Assembly (NCBI GenBank): GCA_022447555.1
Contig: JAKVBF010000004.1
Coordinates: 15,314-79,313 of the forward strand
Direction: 5' to 3'
Length of the DNA: 64,000 nt
Source: Mariniblastus sp.
GTDB lineage: Bacteria > Planctomycetota > Planctomycetia > Pirellulales > Pirellulaceae
The translations under genes were made by a program, and so were the position numbers. The notes under the pieces are model-generated. The model searched no databases, was not told the DNA's origin, and saw only the letters and a program-made list of their open reading frames with translations. Positions within the stretch are counted from its first letter, which is position 1. Each line of letters begins with the position of its first letter. This document shows positions 1 to 9,031 of this stretch, in pieces.

Positions 1-864
1 GCGGCAGCTAATGATTGCCAGCCTCGCAAAGGAGGTTTGTTCGCAGGACTTTTCAGCACCCCATGCGATAGTGCTGCTTGTGACACCGAAGCTTGTGACA
101 CCGAAGCTTGTGATACCGAAGCTTGTGATACCGAAGCGTGTGACACTGAAGCATGTGACAGTGCGGCATGTGAGCGTTCTGGAAAAAACATCGGCGGTCT
201 CTGTAAAGACCTTTTCGGGGATTGCGGCGGACTCTTTTCGAAACGGACTGGCCCAGTCACCATGAATTTGTGTGACACAAACGCTTGTGACACAAACGCT
301 TGTGACACGAACGCTTGTGACACGAATGGTTGTGACACGAATGGTTGTGACACGAATGGTTGTGACACGAACGCTTGTGACGGTAACGCAGGTGGCATTC
401 TTGGCAACGGCTGTTTCGCTGGGTTCTTATCGGGTCACCGAAATGGAAATGGCAATGGCAACGGTAATGGTAATGCAGCCTGCAATGATGGATCACGCCA
501 CCTATCGATGGCCAATTTCGGCCACGGCAATGCCTCGGGTGGAAGTCTGTTTAGCGGGCTTTTCGGCGGACATTCCGGCAACACCGTTTTGGGTGGAGCT
601 GGTCATGGAATCGCCAACTGCCGTCCAGGGATAGGACTCTTGCACGGACATCATGGTTTTGGTCTTCTTCATGGCGGCCGTCACTCTCGCAATGCCAATG
701 GTGCCAGTTTGTATGGGCAGGATGGAACTCCCACCCCTGCATTCGCATACCCTTACTACACCACTCGCGGACCTCGCGACTTCCTAACTGATGGCTGCGG
801 TCAAGCCCCGATTGCACCCTACAATCCACGAACTCCTCTGTGTTTACCATCCATCGGTTGGTAA
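1..864 (+). CDS. Cys-Asp pentapeptide-repeat, Gly/Asn/His-rich protein (5' end outside window)
   Basis: The frame is open from the first base of the window, so the start probably lies upstream; a TTG at 37 is the first start-like codon inside. Of the 287 visible residues, the first part carries two arrays with Cys-Asp every five residues (type CDTEA, then CDTNA/CDTNG), separated by a linker with LFGDCGGLFS. A Gly-Asn run follows near position 442-474. The C-terminal half is Gly/His-rich with recurring FSGLFGG and GLLHG motifs and ends in a Pro/Tyr-rich tail. I recognise no enzyme family. The composition suggests a secreted or surface structural protein, possibly crosslinked by disulfides or binding metal, but no signal peptide is visible because the N-terminus is missing. 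A strong terminator follows, so the gene ends its transcript. Confidence 0.75.
   Translation, partial: AAANDCQPRKGGLFAGLFSTPCDSAACDTEACDTEACDTEACDTEACDTEACDSAACERSGKNIGGLCKDLFGDCGGLFSKRTGPVTMNLCDTNACDTNACDTNACDTNGCDTNGCDTNGCDTNACDGNAGGILGNGCFAGFLSGHRNGNGNGNGNGNAACNDGSRHLSMANFGHGNASGGSLFSGLFGGHSGNTVLGGAGHGIANCRPGIGLLHGHHGFGLLHGGRHSRNANGASLYGQDGTPTPAFAYPYYTTRGPRDFLTDGCGQAPIAPYNPRTPLCLPSIGW
64..183 (+). repeat. 15-bp in-frame tandem array, CDTEA type (8 units)
   Basis: Eight consecutive 15-bp units each begin with a Cys codon: CDSAA, five copies of CDTEA (79-153), CDSAA and CERSG. The DNA units differ mainly at synonymous positions, which suggests that the peptide period is kept by selection rather than being a very recent slippage product. 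Confidence 0.9.
271..390 (+). repeat. 15-bp in-frame tandem array, CDTNA/CDTNG type (8 units)
   Basis: Eight units with Cys-Asp every five residues: three CDTNA, three CDTNG, one CDTNA and a terminal CDGNA. The three CDTNG units are identical at DNA level, which indicates recent local duplication inside an older array. Confidence 0.9.
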
Positions 865-892
865 GCTCACAGCGCAGCATTCGAGAAATTCA

Positions 893-927
893 GGCGGCGG
901 TTTCCTTTGAAATCGCCGCCTTTTTTT
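893..927 (+). terminator. Rho-independent terminator of the Cys-Asp repeat gene
   Basis: The arms 893-899 (ggcggcg) and 914-920 (cgccgcc) are perfectly complementary. The stem continues through a G-T pair and four A-T/C-G pairs to a cttt loop at 905-908. Seven T residues follow at 921-927. It lies 29 bases after the stop codon. Confidence 0.9.
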
Positions 928-1220
928 ATGAAGATTTGACCTAAAAATACTCTGTCAGACTTTGGAGCGTTTGCCGGAGTTCACCAACTGACTACTATTA
1001 GCAGATGGTCCATAGGAGGCTAGGTAGCACGACGTTTCTCGGAGTTACCCATCGGTTCGACCAAGTTTATTTAGATCGGTCTTTCAATGTCCAAATTCTA
1101 ATGCTCGCCGATTTTTTGCAGCAATCTGAATCCCGTCTTCACAAAACGCTAGTTGTTGCTATTAGATTCCTGAAGGGCGCCATCTCATTTCGCAAAACGC
1201 ATTTGTACAAAAACGTTAGG
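928..1220. other. Convergent intergenic stretch, nothing recognised
   Basis: This lies between the terminator of the repeat gene and the end of the minus-strand adenylylsulfate kinase gene. A 77-codon open frame at 1005-1238 has no ribosome site and no recognisable protein character. I see no RNA gene or clear hairpin here. Confidence 0.5.
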
Positions 1221-1862
1221 TTAGGAAATCTTGCCTAACTTCCGAAGGTGTTCAATTACTTTCTTAGCGGACTCCTCCACCGATTCGGTTCCCCCAGCAA
1301 GATGGATCTCCGGTTGATCTGGCACCTCGTACGGGTCATCGATTCCAGTGAATCCTTTGATTTCTCCTGCCCGAGCTTTTCGATAAAGACCCTTAGGATC
1401 CCGGGACTCACAAATCTCGATCGGGGTGTCCACGAACACCTCAATAAAATCGCCGGCCCCCCCGGTACTTTGCACGGCATCTCGCACACGTTTCCGATCT
1501 TTTCGATAAGGGCTAACAAATGCCGCTAGGGTAATCAGCCCCGCCGAACAGAACAGATCAGCTACACAACCTATGCGACGAATATTTTCTTCACGGTCCC
1601 CTGCAGCAAACGACAAACCAAACCGTTTTGAGTACTCTAGCCCGTGCTCCACCTCCAACAACTCAGGACTAGCATTCAAGCCATGCCGCACATTATCTCC
1701 GTCCAACAAATAAGCCGAGACCTTCATTTCATGTAGCAAAAAGTCGACATGATTTGCGATCGTGCTTTTGCCGCTACCGCTCAAGCCCGTAAACCAAACG
1801 ACGCAACCACGTTGCCGCTGAACGCTGTGCTCGTGCCAGGTCACCAGAGTTTTATCTGACAT
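1221..1862 (-). CDS. cysC: Adenylyl-sulfate kinase
   Basis: APS kinase phosphorylates adenylyl sulfate to PAPS, the donor for sulfotransferases and for sulfate assimilation. The 213-residue product from the ATG at 1862 matches the family length. It has the Walker A motif GLSGSGKST near residue 25, the [12 protein letters not shown] motif, [17 protein letters not shown], and the C-terminal [20 protein letters not shown] segment that carries substrate contacts. The frame is open 21 codons further upstream, but the family normally begins just before a TWHEH segment as here. No cysN or cysD sulfurylase gene is nearby, so this copy stands alone in the window. Confidence 0.95.
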   Translation of the reverse strand: MSDKTLVTWHEHSVQRQRGCVVWFTGLSGSGKSTIANHVDFLLHEMKVSAYLLDGDNVRHGLNASPELLEVEHGLEYSKRFGLSFAAGDREENIRRIGCVADLFCSAGLITLAAFVSPYRKDRKRVRDAVQSTGGAGDFIEVFVDTPIEICESRDPKGLYRKARAGEIKGFTGIDDPYEVPDQPEIHLAGGTESVEESAKKVIEHLRKLGKIS

Positions 1863-1934
1863 ATTGCTTCGCTTACCTATAAATTTTCGTTGTTTTTCAT
1901 TGTTTGTATTAGTGAATGCATGCATGGAATTGAA

Positions 1935-3017
1935 TCATAGCTCTAAGCCAGCCAATTCACAAAGATTTGCCTGGGCCACCGGCTGAGGGCAACTCCAAAC
2001 TAAAAAGAACAGCGCCTCGCGACACCAGCGGCCAACCCGATGCCCCTCAACGTAGCCCGCCCCTTTGGCCGCAACAAGAGCAGACTGCGTCGAACGCAAC
2101 ACGAGACTGTTGGCTTCAGTTCTTAAGGCCTCTCGCGAGCAACTCGGTTGGCCGATCGCTGCGCTGAAAAGATGTTCTTGGAGCTGCTCCATCTGTTGCT
2201 CCAAAGCCGCCAAATTTTCCTGCAATTCGGCCCGATGCACGGCTTGCACTTTCAAATATTCGAGGGCCGCGCAACTCAATCCAACCGCTAGTGCCGAGGT
2301 CTGTAAACCGCCCGTGCTACCCCCGCCCGAAGACATGATATTTTCACCAGGTCCTGCCAAAACTCTTGAATCGGGCACAAAAACATTTTCAAAACTCACT
2401 TTGCCTGTCTGACTCCCCGATAAACCGACAAGTTCAAAGCCGTTCTCGACTTGAATGCCTCTGGAGTTCATCGCAGCGACCATTAATACTTGGGTCCCTT
2501 CTTTCAAAGAGGAGCCGACGACTAGCTCATCGGCACAGCGGCCACCCGTGACCCAAGGCGCAACACCATTCAAGCTCCAGCCGCCGGTAACCGGTTCCGC
2601 TACCAACACCGGTTTTGCCAAGTGACGGCGACTGGTTGTCAAATGCGAGATTCCGACGGACGCAAATATTTTGCCAGCCGCGAGCTCCGGTAAAAGTTCT
2701 GATTTCAGTCGTTTATCACTGGACGCAGAAATACGTCGACAGGCTGCGACAAACTGAGTGATCACAAACGTAGTTGTCAAACAGGCAGAACTTAAACGTA
2801 GATATCCCCGTACGACATCTTCATCGGACCACCCATACCCACCCCACTCTTCACTCATAAACCACCGAAAGACTCCAGCCTCCGCGCAACGATCCAATTG
2901 CTCAGAAGGCCAATCCGAATGAGTTTGGAGCCCACCACTCAATTCGGTCAGTTGCTCACACAGATCGTTCATCTGCGGGGCGGCGGGCGAGCGAATTTCT
3001 TTTATTAAATGTTTCAT
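1935..3017 (-). CDS. Acyl-CoA dehydrogenase family protein
   Basis: A 360-residue protein with the overall order of FAD-dependent acyl-CoA dehydrogenases: a helical N-terminal domain (FRWFMSEEWGGYGWSDED), a middle beta domain with GGWSLNGVAPWVTGG and VENGFELVGLSGSQTGKVSFENVFVP, and a C-terminal helical bundle. The middle-domain motifs are the best evidence. I do not see the classical C-terminal catalytic Glu region clearly, so it may act on a non-standard acyl substrate or belong to the flavin hydroxylase/desulfurisation branch. It lies 72 bases upstream of cysC on the same strand, so cotranscription is possible. Confidence 0.8.
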   Translation of the reverse strand: MKHLIKEIRSPAAPQMNDLCEQLTELSGGLQTHSDWPSEQLDRCAEAGVFRWFMSEEWGGYGWSDEDVVRGYLRLSSACLTTTFVITQFVAACRRISASSDKRLKSELLPELAAGKIFASVGISHLTTSRRHLAKPVLVAEPVTGGWSLNGVAPWVTGGRCADELVVGSSLKEGTQVLMVAAMNSRGIQVENGFELVGLSGSQTGKVSFENVFVPDSRVLAGPGENIMSSGGGSTGGLQTSALAVGLSCAALEYLKVQAVHRAELQENLAALEQQMEQLQEHLFSAAIGQPSCSREALRTEANSLVLRSTQSALVAAKGAGYVEGHRVGRWCREALFFLVWSCPQPVAQANLCELAGLEL

Positions 3018-3298
3018 TTCTTCCTACATGAATAATCGATCACTCTATCACCCCCTGATCAAGCCAGTTAACCTTCGTCGCAGTTGAGGGAAACTGAATC
3101 CCGTGTTTAGGCCACAAGGGCGTTTGTTCACACAAAACGGCTAACCCATCCCTTTACGCTACCAAAACCTATCGTTCACAGTATCGCAAAACCAATCGTT
3201 GATCCGGGATTCATCAGAATCCACAATCAAGTTATTTTATTGACTTGCCCATAACTTAACACGGGTGAATTCCCTGTACCTGTCTAATAAGCCCGATC

Positions 3299-5503
3299 GT
3301 GACTCGCGAACCCATGCCCAAACCCAACTCCCACCACTCGGACTCTCATTCATTTCAATCTGTGGACGTGACGCCTAAGGGAGAACTGCATGACAAGTGC
3401 ATGGCTCTAGCAAGTAATTTGTGGTGGTCATGGACTCCCGAGGTCGAGCGATTATTTCGTGACCTGGCCCCCGTACGCTGGCGGGAGCTCGACCATAATC
3501 CAATCGCATTGTTAGCCGAAATTACTTCAACGCAATTGTATCAGCGCGCCAACGAAATGGTTCTATTTAGTCGAATTAACCAAGCCTATCGCAGGCTCAA
3601 AGAATACATGGGAAATCACCAAACCTGGGGTTCCACTCATGCTGGCGTCCTGGGCGCCAAACCCGTAGCCTATTTTTCAGCAGAGTTCGGAATCCATGAA
3701 TCGCTACCCATTTATTCCGGTGGGCTTGGCGTCTTATCAGGCGATCACATAAAGAGCGCTAGCAATCTAGGCGTTCCGCTGGTGGCCGTCGGCCTGTTCT
3801 ATGCCCAAGGCTACTTTAGGCAAAAACTGGATCGTCAAGGAACGCAGTACGAAGAGTACGATAATACTCAAGTCGAAAAACTACCAATCGTACCCGCCGT
3901 CAATCAATTCGGTGATGCCATCATGATCGATTTGAAAACACGTACGGGTTTGTTGAAAATCAAGGTTTGGAAACTTCAAGTTGGCCGGGTCTCACTTTTC
4001 CTATTAGATAGTAACGTAGAAGGTAATGAAGCGGCCGATCGGCAACTCACCAGCCGTCTGTATGGTGGTGATGAACGGACTCGTATTCGGCAGGAGATGG
4101 TGCTTGGAATCGGCGGGGTGAAAGCTCTCGGGGCGATGGGAATTCATCCGGGCGTTTATCATCTTAATGAAGGTCATAGCGCGTTCGGCCCACTCGAGGT
4201 GATCCGACGTCGCATGACCGAGGATGGTTTAAATTTCAACGATGCCATTCGAGACGTTGCGATACAAACCGCCTTCACAACTCACACACCGGTTCCGGCC
4301 GGTCATGACCGATTCTCGCCTGAGTTGGTTGAGGAACATATGGGGCCTCTGCGTGATGAGTTGGGACTCTCCTACGAGCAATTCATGGGACTCGGTAGAG
4401 TTTCACCCGAAGACTCCTCTGAATCATTCTGCATGACCGTGGTAGGCCTTAAGCTATCTCGGACAGCAAACGCAGTGAGTCAATTACATGGAAATGTTTC
4501 TCGACGGATGTGGGCCCATTTATGGCCCTCCCGCTGCGAGGAAGACATACCGATCGGTCATATTACCAATGGCGTTCATTCGCAAACTTGGCTGGCGAAC
4601 CAAATGCGACTCCTTTACACCAAACACTTTCCGGTGGATTGGATCAATCGTTTGGGAGAACCCCAAGTTTGGCAAGGGATCCGCAATGTGGACCCCGGAG
4701 AATTGTGGGAAACACACAACACACTCAAAGCCCGCATGATTGCTTTTGTACGAAGACGTTTGATCTCCCAAGCTGAACTACGTAACGAAGATAATTCGGC
4801 TATAAAATTCGCCAGCAATGTCCTTGACACCAATGCGTTGACCATAGGATTCGCGCGCCGATTCGCCACTTACAAACGCGCCAATCTTATATTTTCCGAT
4901 CTCGACCGAATCAAGACGCTGATGAATCATGCGACTCGCCCGCTACAGATTATCTTTGCGGGGAAAGCCCACCCAAAAGACCAGCCAGGTAAAGCGTTCA
5001 TCCGCACGATCGCCAACCTAAGAGACGACCCTGAATTGAGATCACGCGTGGTATTCATTGAAAACTACGATGTCAATGTCTGTCGCCATCTGGTTCAAGG
5101 CGTTGACGTTTGGCTCAACAATCCCCGCCGTCCACTGGAAGCGTCGGGAACGAGTGGGCAAAAGGTCGTTCTCAATGGCGGGTTAAACCTCTCCATTCTC
5201 GATGGATGGTGGGCCGAAGCATTCGACGGAAAAAATGGTTTTGCGATCGGGCAAGGAACCCACCACGTCAACAATGAAATTTCCGACGAACGTGATACCG
5301 AGTCCCTTTACCGCGTTCTCGAAGAGGAGGTAGCGCCGATGTTCTATCATCGAGACGATGACGGCCTACCTCGGGAATGGATCCAACGAATGATGCACTC
5401 TATCAGTACGCTCGCCTGGCGGTTCAGTTCTGATCGGATGGTCATGGATTACGCCAAACATGTTTACCTACCTGCGGCGGGCGGCCTCAGCTGCGAAATG
5501 TAG
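3299..5503 (+). CDS. glgP: Alpha-glucan phosphorylase (GT35 family, DUF3417-containing type)
   Basis: Phosphorolysis of alpha-1,4-glucans to glucose 1-phosphate, in glycogen turnover. The 734-residue protein is the short type with an N-terminal DUF3417-like segment (NLWWSWTPEVERLFRDL). It has FSAEFGIHESLPIYSGGLGVLSGDH, the HLNEGHSAF motif, FAGKAHPKD and the pyridoxal-phosphate site EASGTSGQKVVLNGG, with the Schiff-base Lys at about residue 622. The start is a GTG at 3299; an ATG at 3314 would remove only five residues, and neither has a strong ribosome site. The gene stands alone, with a divergent 281-bp gap upstream and convergent addA close downstream. Confidence 0.93.
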   Translation: MTREPMPKPNSHHSDSHSFQSVDVTPKGELHDKCMALASNLWWSWTPEVERLFRDLAPVRWRELDHNPIALLAEITSTQLYQRANEMVLFSRINQAYRRLKEYMGNHQTWGSTHAGVLGAKPVAYFSAEFGIHESLPIYSGGLGVLSGDHIKSASNLGVPLVAVGLFYAQGYFRQKLDRQGTQYEEYDNTQVEKLPIVPAVNQFGDAIMIDLKTRTGLLKIKVWKLQVGRVSLFLLDSNVEGNEAADRQLTSRLYGGDERTRIRQEMVLGIGGVKALGAMGIHPGVYHLNEGHSAFGPLEVIRRRMTEDGLNFNDAIRDVAIQTAFTTHTPVPAGHDRFSPELVEEHMGPLRDELGLSYEQFMGLGRVSPEDSSESFCMTVVGLKLSRTANAVSQLHGNVSRRMWAHLWPSRCEEDIPIGHITNGVHSQTWLANQMRLLYTKHFPVDWINRLGEPQVWQGIRNVDPGELWETHNTLKARMIAFVRRRLISQAELRNEDNSAIKFASNVLDTNALTIGFARRFATYKRANLIFSDLDRIKTLMNHATRPLQIIFAGKAHPKDQPGKAFIRTIANLRDDPELRSRVVFIENYDVNVCRHLVQGVDVWLNNPRRPLEASGTSGQKVVLNGGLNLSILDGWWAEAFDGKNGFAIGQGTHHVNNEISDERDTESLYRVLEEEVAPMFYHRDDDGLPREWIQRMMHSISTLAWRFSSDRMVMDYAKHVYLPAAGGLSCEM

Positions 5504-5536
5504 TCTCGAAACATCGCCCGGACATCGAAAAAAAGC

Positions 5537-8500
5537 TCATTCTTCCTCCCATAAATTCAATTGTTGCCCCGGCTGGGGAGACTGATTTTCTTTTTCGTTG
5601 CCCACATGGGGATGCGTCTGTTTTTCAGAAATCGACTTGGATGGCGATGACTGCAGGGGAAGCGAAACGGCTGCAGTCGACTTATCAGATTCAACATTTG
5701 CATCGTGCGCTTGGGTCGGTTGGATCATGTTGTAGGAGGTTGCAGTCCACCGCTTCATGTCCTGCTCATTCATCGGGACATCCACACTGACGCCCGACTT
5801 CACAAACAGCAACCGCGCGGCCACTTTTTCAATAGGCAAGTGACAAAAGTGACTGACCGCTAGCCGATAAGCATTTAACTGAGGGCGATAATACTCAACC
5901 CGACCGTCCAAGTGTTCAGCCGCAACTCGGTCCGTCTTGTAGTCAATCAAATCAGCTGCGACCAAATTCGCACCGTCGCGAATAAGAACCAACCGATCAA
6001 TGACCCCCCGCACCAATTCACCGTCAAGAAAAACCGCAAAAGCTCGCTCTGTTTGAATTTCTAGACGTAGCTCATGCGCGTGCGTGTCGGAATCCAAAAT
6101 CATTTGAGGGAGGATTTCTTGACGATAAGAAACCTGTGATAGTAATGGATCGACCGCTTCTGATTCTAGGAAACGTTCGAACTCTTGGAGACAGACGTCG
6201 ATCCAATCACCGCGAGGGTTGAGAGGATACAACAGCGATCGTAACAACCCTGAATTCATTTCGTAATCTTCGATCCATGTGATCTGCTCCAGACAGCGGT
6301 GCATCAAAGAACCTTGCAACAATCTGTCTTGATCATCTTGGCTTACGAACAGGTCAGCCAAAGCTACCTCGCTGCCCCCCTCGAGACTGGAAGGCGTCGT
6401 CCGCCTCATTCCACGGCCCGAACCAACCCCCGATTTCAGATCGACGGGCTTCAGTTTGGCACCTTCTGGCAGATAAAATTCATGCGACGAATCGTCAGTC
6501 GGATCCAAATTGTGCGAGCGATCTTCCAAAAACCAGTTCGGATTACCGTGTTGGTAGATTACCCCCTCTGCTGACTCGACCTCACCTGATTCCGGCTGCA
6601 GCATCGCAAGCAAGACTCCTTCGTCCGAAACGTCTGAGCGCTTAGCACCACGGGGTATCACAACATGAACCGCGTGTGCCGCTCGGGTCAATGCGACATA
6701 AAGAACGGAAAGACTTTCTCGAACCACACGTTCGCGATCTCGCTCGTGCATCCGTTGAAATGACTCAGGTAAAAACAAGCGCTCCTGTTCACTCACCCAC
6801 CGGCAGGCGACCGCAACACCGTCAGTCGGGCGATCACGGTCCACGACCACCTCCGGACGCTGGGTCAACCAACCACTAGGAGACCCCTGAAATGGTAAAA
6901 TCACGATATCAAACTCGAGCCCCTTGGCTTGATGAATCGTCATAACGCGGATTCTGGCACTGGATTGGTCATGCGCCCGAAACTCTTTTCGTATATAGAA
7001 TACAAATTGATCCGCCCTTAATCGGGACCTTTCTCCTCTTACCTGTTGGTCGTAGTTAAACGCTTCTTGAACCAACTGCTGCAACCGCATTAATTCCCGC
7101 GACGTGCATTGGTCGACCAGCTTCACCGCCATCCCTTCAACGGTCGGTCCAAACCCTTGAACGAGAAGGTCTTGTCTGACACTATCGGCAGACAAAACCG
7201 CCGACTGAGCATTCACGCTCTGGTTCTCTGGCGTCTCGGGTAGCAAACCGAAACGAGACGCCAAAGGGCTGTGAGAAAGGTGAAATCTCGCAATGGAATC
7301 ACTTGGGTGATCAGCCAATTGCATTGCAGAAAGGACTAATTCAACCGCAGCGGAATCAGTCAGCGGATTACCCCCTTCCTCGCTAGCCTCAACACCTGCC
7401 TGCTGCAATCGGAAAATCAATTCGCCAACCGTCACGTTCTTACGGACCAGCACACCAACCGTTAGCGTATCATCACCGGCATGCTGTTCGGCAATTTCTC
7501 TGACGAGCTCAACGGCTCGATTTAAGACCTCGTCATTTCGTTCCTTCGATTTCGTTTTTGACTTCGGCCCCCCCGATCCCTCGGGAGCCCGTTCCAGCGT
7601 GACATACCCATCGAGCTCTTGACGTGCCGTGCGATGATGTTCAAACCGGGCAGCCCAATCACGCGCCGCTTTTTCTACAAAGGGTTTATCTGACTCCAGC
7701 TGATCGAGTCCCTCGAATACCTGATTGACTAAATCCATCACGATGGGAGAAGAGCGATAACTGGTCGTCAACTTCTTCCCATCATCCACATTGGACAGCT
7801 CTTGTGAAACCAAATCGAATATCTCGGCAACTCCTCCACGCCAACCATAAATCGCTTGTTTCGCATCCCCGACACAAAAAAAAGAACGCTCCCCCTCTTG
7901 CTGTGTTGTTTGTACAGCAAAGGGTTTAATGACCGACCATTGAGCCGGTGACGTATCCTGAAACTCGTCTAACAAAAGGTGATTGATTTGATGATCCAGG
8001 CGAAACCCCATATCCCGCGCCTCCAACCCAGCCACGTAGGTAACTAATCGGTTGGTAATATCTTGGAACCGCAACTCTCCTGCATCGGTTTGCACCCTCT
8101 CAAATCGGCCTGAGTATTGATCCAACAAATCATAAGTCGATTCATTCTGTTGAATCAGACGCTTAATCACATGCGCACGGCAATGAGGAATCAGCTTTAA
8201 ATAAAGCTCAACAAAACGTGGCGGTAACGGTTTCTTGTAATACGATGGCTCCTGCTCAAACATCTGTAAAAACAATTTCGTCTTGATAAGTTCTTCCCAG
8301 TCCTGATTCAAAATATGGTGAACGTCCTTGTCGAACTGCTTTTTCTGCCTTTTATCAGGATATTGTTCCACTTCGATCGATTGCAACTCGGTCACAATCG
8401 CTTCAATTTGGTCCCGTGCCAGGAAGGTTTCACATGCGGGTATTTTTTTCCATGCGTCCGGCTCCGACTCTCGATAGACCCAGTAAATCGACTGAACGGT

Positions 8501-9031
8501 TTGACGGATAAGATCAGCTACGCGACGCTGCGCCTCCCCTTTGTTCATCAGCCGGACCAACTGCAAAACAGAGCGGTTACGCAAAATATCTTGAATCGCC
8601 GCATCGCGCAATAAATTAATTTGTTGCTCTTGCACGATCGCCCAAGTTTCCGGCAAGTCCAACTCAAAAGTGAAGGACTGGGCGATACGATGAAAAAAAC
8701 TATCTAACGTCCCAATTTGCAAACGATGCAGGTTCCTAATCAAATCCGCTAATATTTTTTGTGCGCGAGATGAGTCCAATGCATATTCAATTTGTTCGGA
8801 TAGTTCTTTTGCTTTCTCGGAATCAAGGGCTGCCCTAGAAAGCCTTTGAATGATCCGGTCCAGAATTTCACCAGCCCCTTTTCGCGTGAAGGTGGTGGCT
8901 AAAATACTCTCACAGCTTACGCCAGATGCCAATAACTGAAGGTAGCGGTTAGACAATGCAAATGTTTTTCCTGTGCCTGCCGACGCACGGATCAGATCAT
9001 TTGAAAATGAAGGCACTCCAGTAGGACTCAT
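5537..9031 (-). CDS. addA: AddA-type ATP-dependent helicase/nuclease (UvrD/RecB family)
   Basis: Motor and nuclease subunit for processing double-strand breaks. The 1164-residue protein has Walker A ASAGTGKT at residues 16-23, motif II LLLDEFQDTSPAQW near 354, FFCVGDAKQAIYGWRGG, TTSYRSSP, MTIHQAKGLEFDIV and VLYVALTRA. The C-terminal RecB-type nuclease motif is VAADLIDYKTDR near residue 1030. I place the start at the ATG at 9031, not at the in-frame ATG at 9064. It overlaps the addB stop as ATGA and is preceded by a GGGAGG site with ideal spacing, implying translational coupling to addB. Confidence 0.92.
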   Translation of the reverse strand: MSPTGVPSFSNDLIRASAGTGKTFALSNRYLQLLASGVSCESILATTFTRKGAGEILDRIIQRLSRAALDSEKAKELSEQIEYALDSSRAQKILADLIRNLHRLQIGTLDSFFHRIAQSFTFELDLPETWAIVQEQQINLLRDAAIQDILRNRSVLQLVRLMNKGEAQRRVADLIRQTVQSIYWVYRESEPDAWKKIPACETFLARDQIEAIVTELQSIEVEQYPDKRQKKQFDKDVHHILNQDWEELIKTKLFLQMFEQEPSYYKKPLPPRFVELYLKLIPHCRAHVIKRLIQQNESTYDLLDQYSGRFERVQTDAGELRFQDITNRLVTYVAGLEARDMGFRLDHQINHLLLDEFQDTSPAQWSVIKPFAVQTTQQEGERSFFCVGDAKQAIYGWRGGVAEIFDLVSQELSNVDDGKKLTTSYRSSPIVMDLVNQVFEGLDQLESDKPFVEKAARDWAARFEHHRTARQELDGYVTLERAPEGSGGPKSKTKSKERNDEVLNRAVELVREIAEQHAGDDTLTVGVLVRKNVTVGELIFRLQQAGVEASEEGGNPLTDSAAVELVLSAMQLADHPSDSIARFHLSHSPLASRFGLLPETPENQSVNAQSAVLSADSVRQDLLVQGFGPTVEGMAVKLVDQCTSRELMRLQQLVQEAFNYDQQVRGERSRLRADQFVFYIRKEFRAHDQSSARIRVMTIHQAKGLEFDIVILPFQGSPSGWLTQRPEVVVDRDRPTDGVAVACRWVSEQERLFLPESFQRMHERDRERVVRESLSVLYVALTRAAHAVHVVIPRGAKRSDVSDEGVLLAMLQPESGEVESAEGVIYQHGNPNWFLEDRSHNLDPTDDSSHEFYLPEGAKLKPVDLKSGVGSGRGMRRTTPSSLEGGSEVALADLFVSQDDQDRLLQGSLMHRCLEQITWIEDYEMNSGLLRSLLYPLNPRGDWIDVCLQEFERFLESEAVDPLLSQVSYRQEILPQMILDSDTHAHELRLEIQTERAFAVFLDGELVRGVIDRLVLIRDGANLVAADLIDYKTDRVAAEHLDGRVEYYRPQLNAYRLAVSHFCHLPIEKVAARLLFVKSGVSVDVPMNEQDMKRWTATSYNMIQPTQAHDANVESDKSTAAVSLPLQSSPSKSISEKQTHPHVGNEKENQSPQPGQQLNLWEEE

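Noticed and set aside
64..390. Tandem repeats that at first glance could look like a CRISPR array
   Set aside because: Units are 15 bp, contiguous, in frame and without spacers.
257..496. Minus-strand open frame with His/Cys repeats opposite the Cys-Asp arrays
   Set aside because: It is the complement of the in-frame 15-bp repeats, so its repeats are a by-product; it has no ribosome site.
1005..1238. 77-codon plus-strand frame after the terminator
   Set aside because: Runs into the end of cysC, no ribosome site or promoter.
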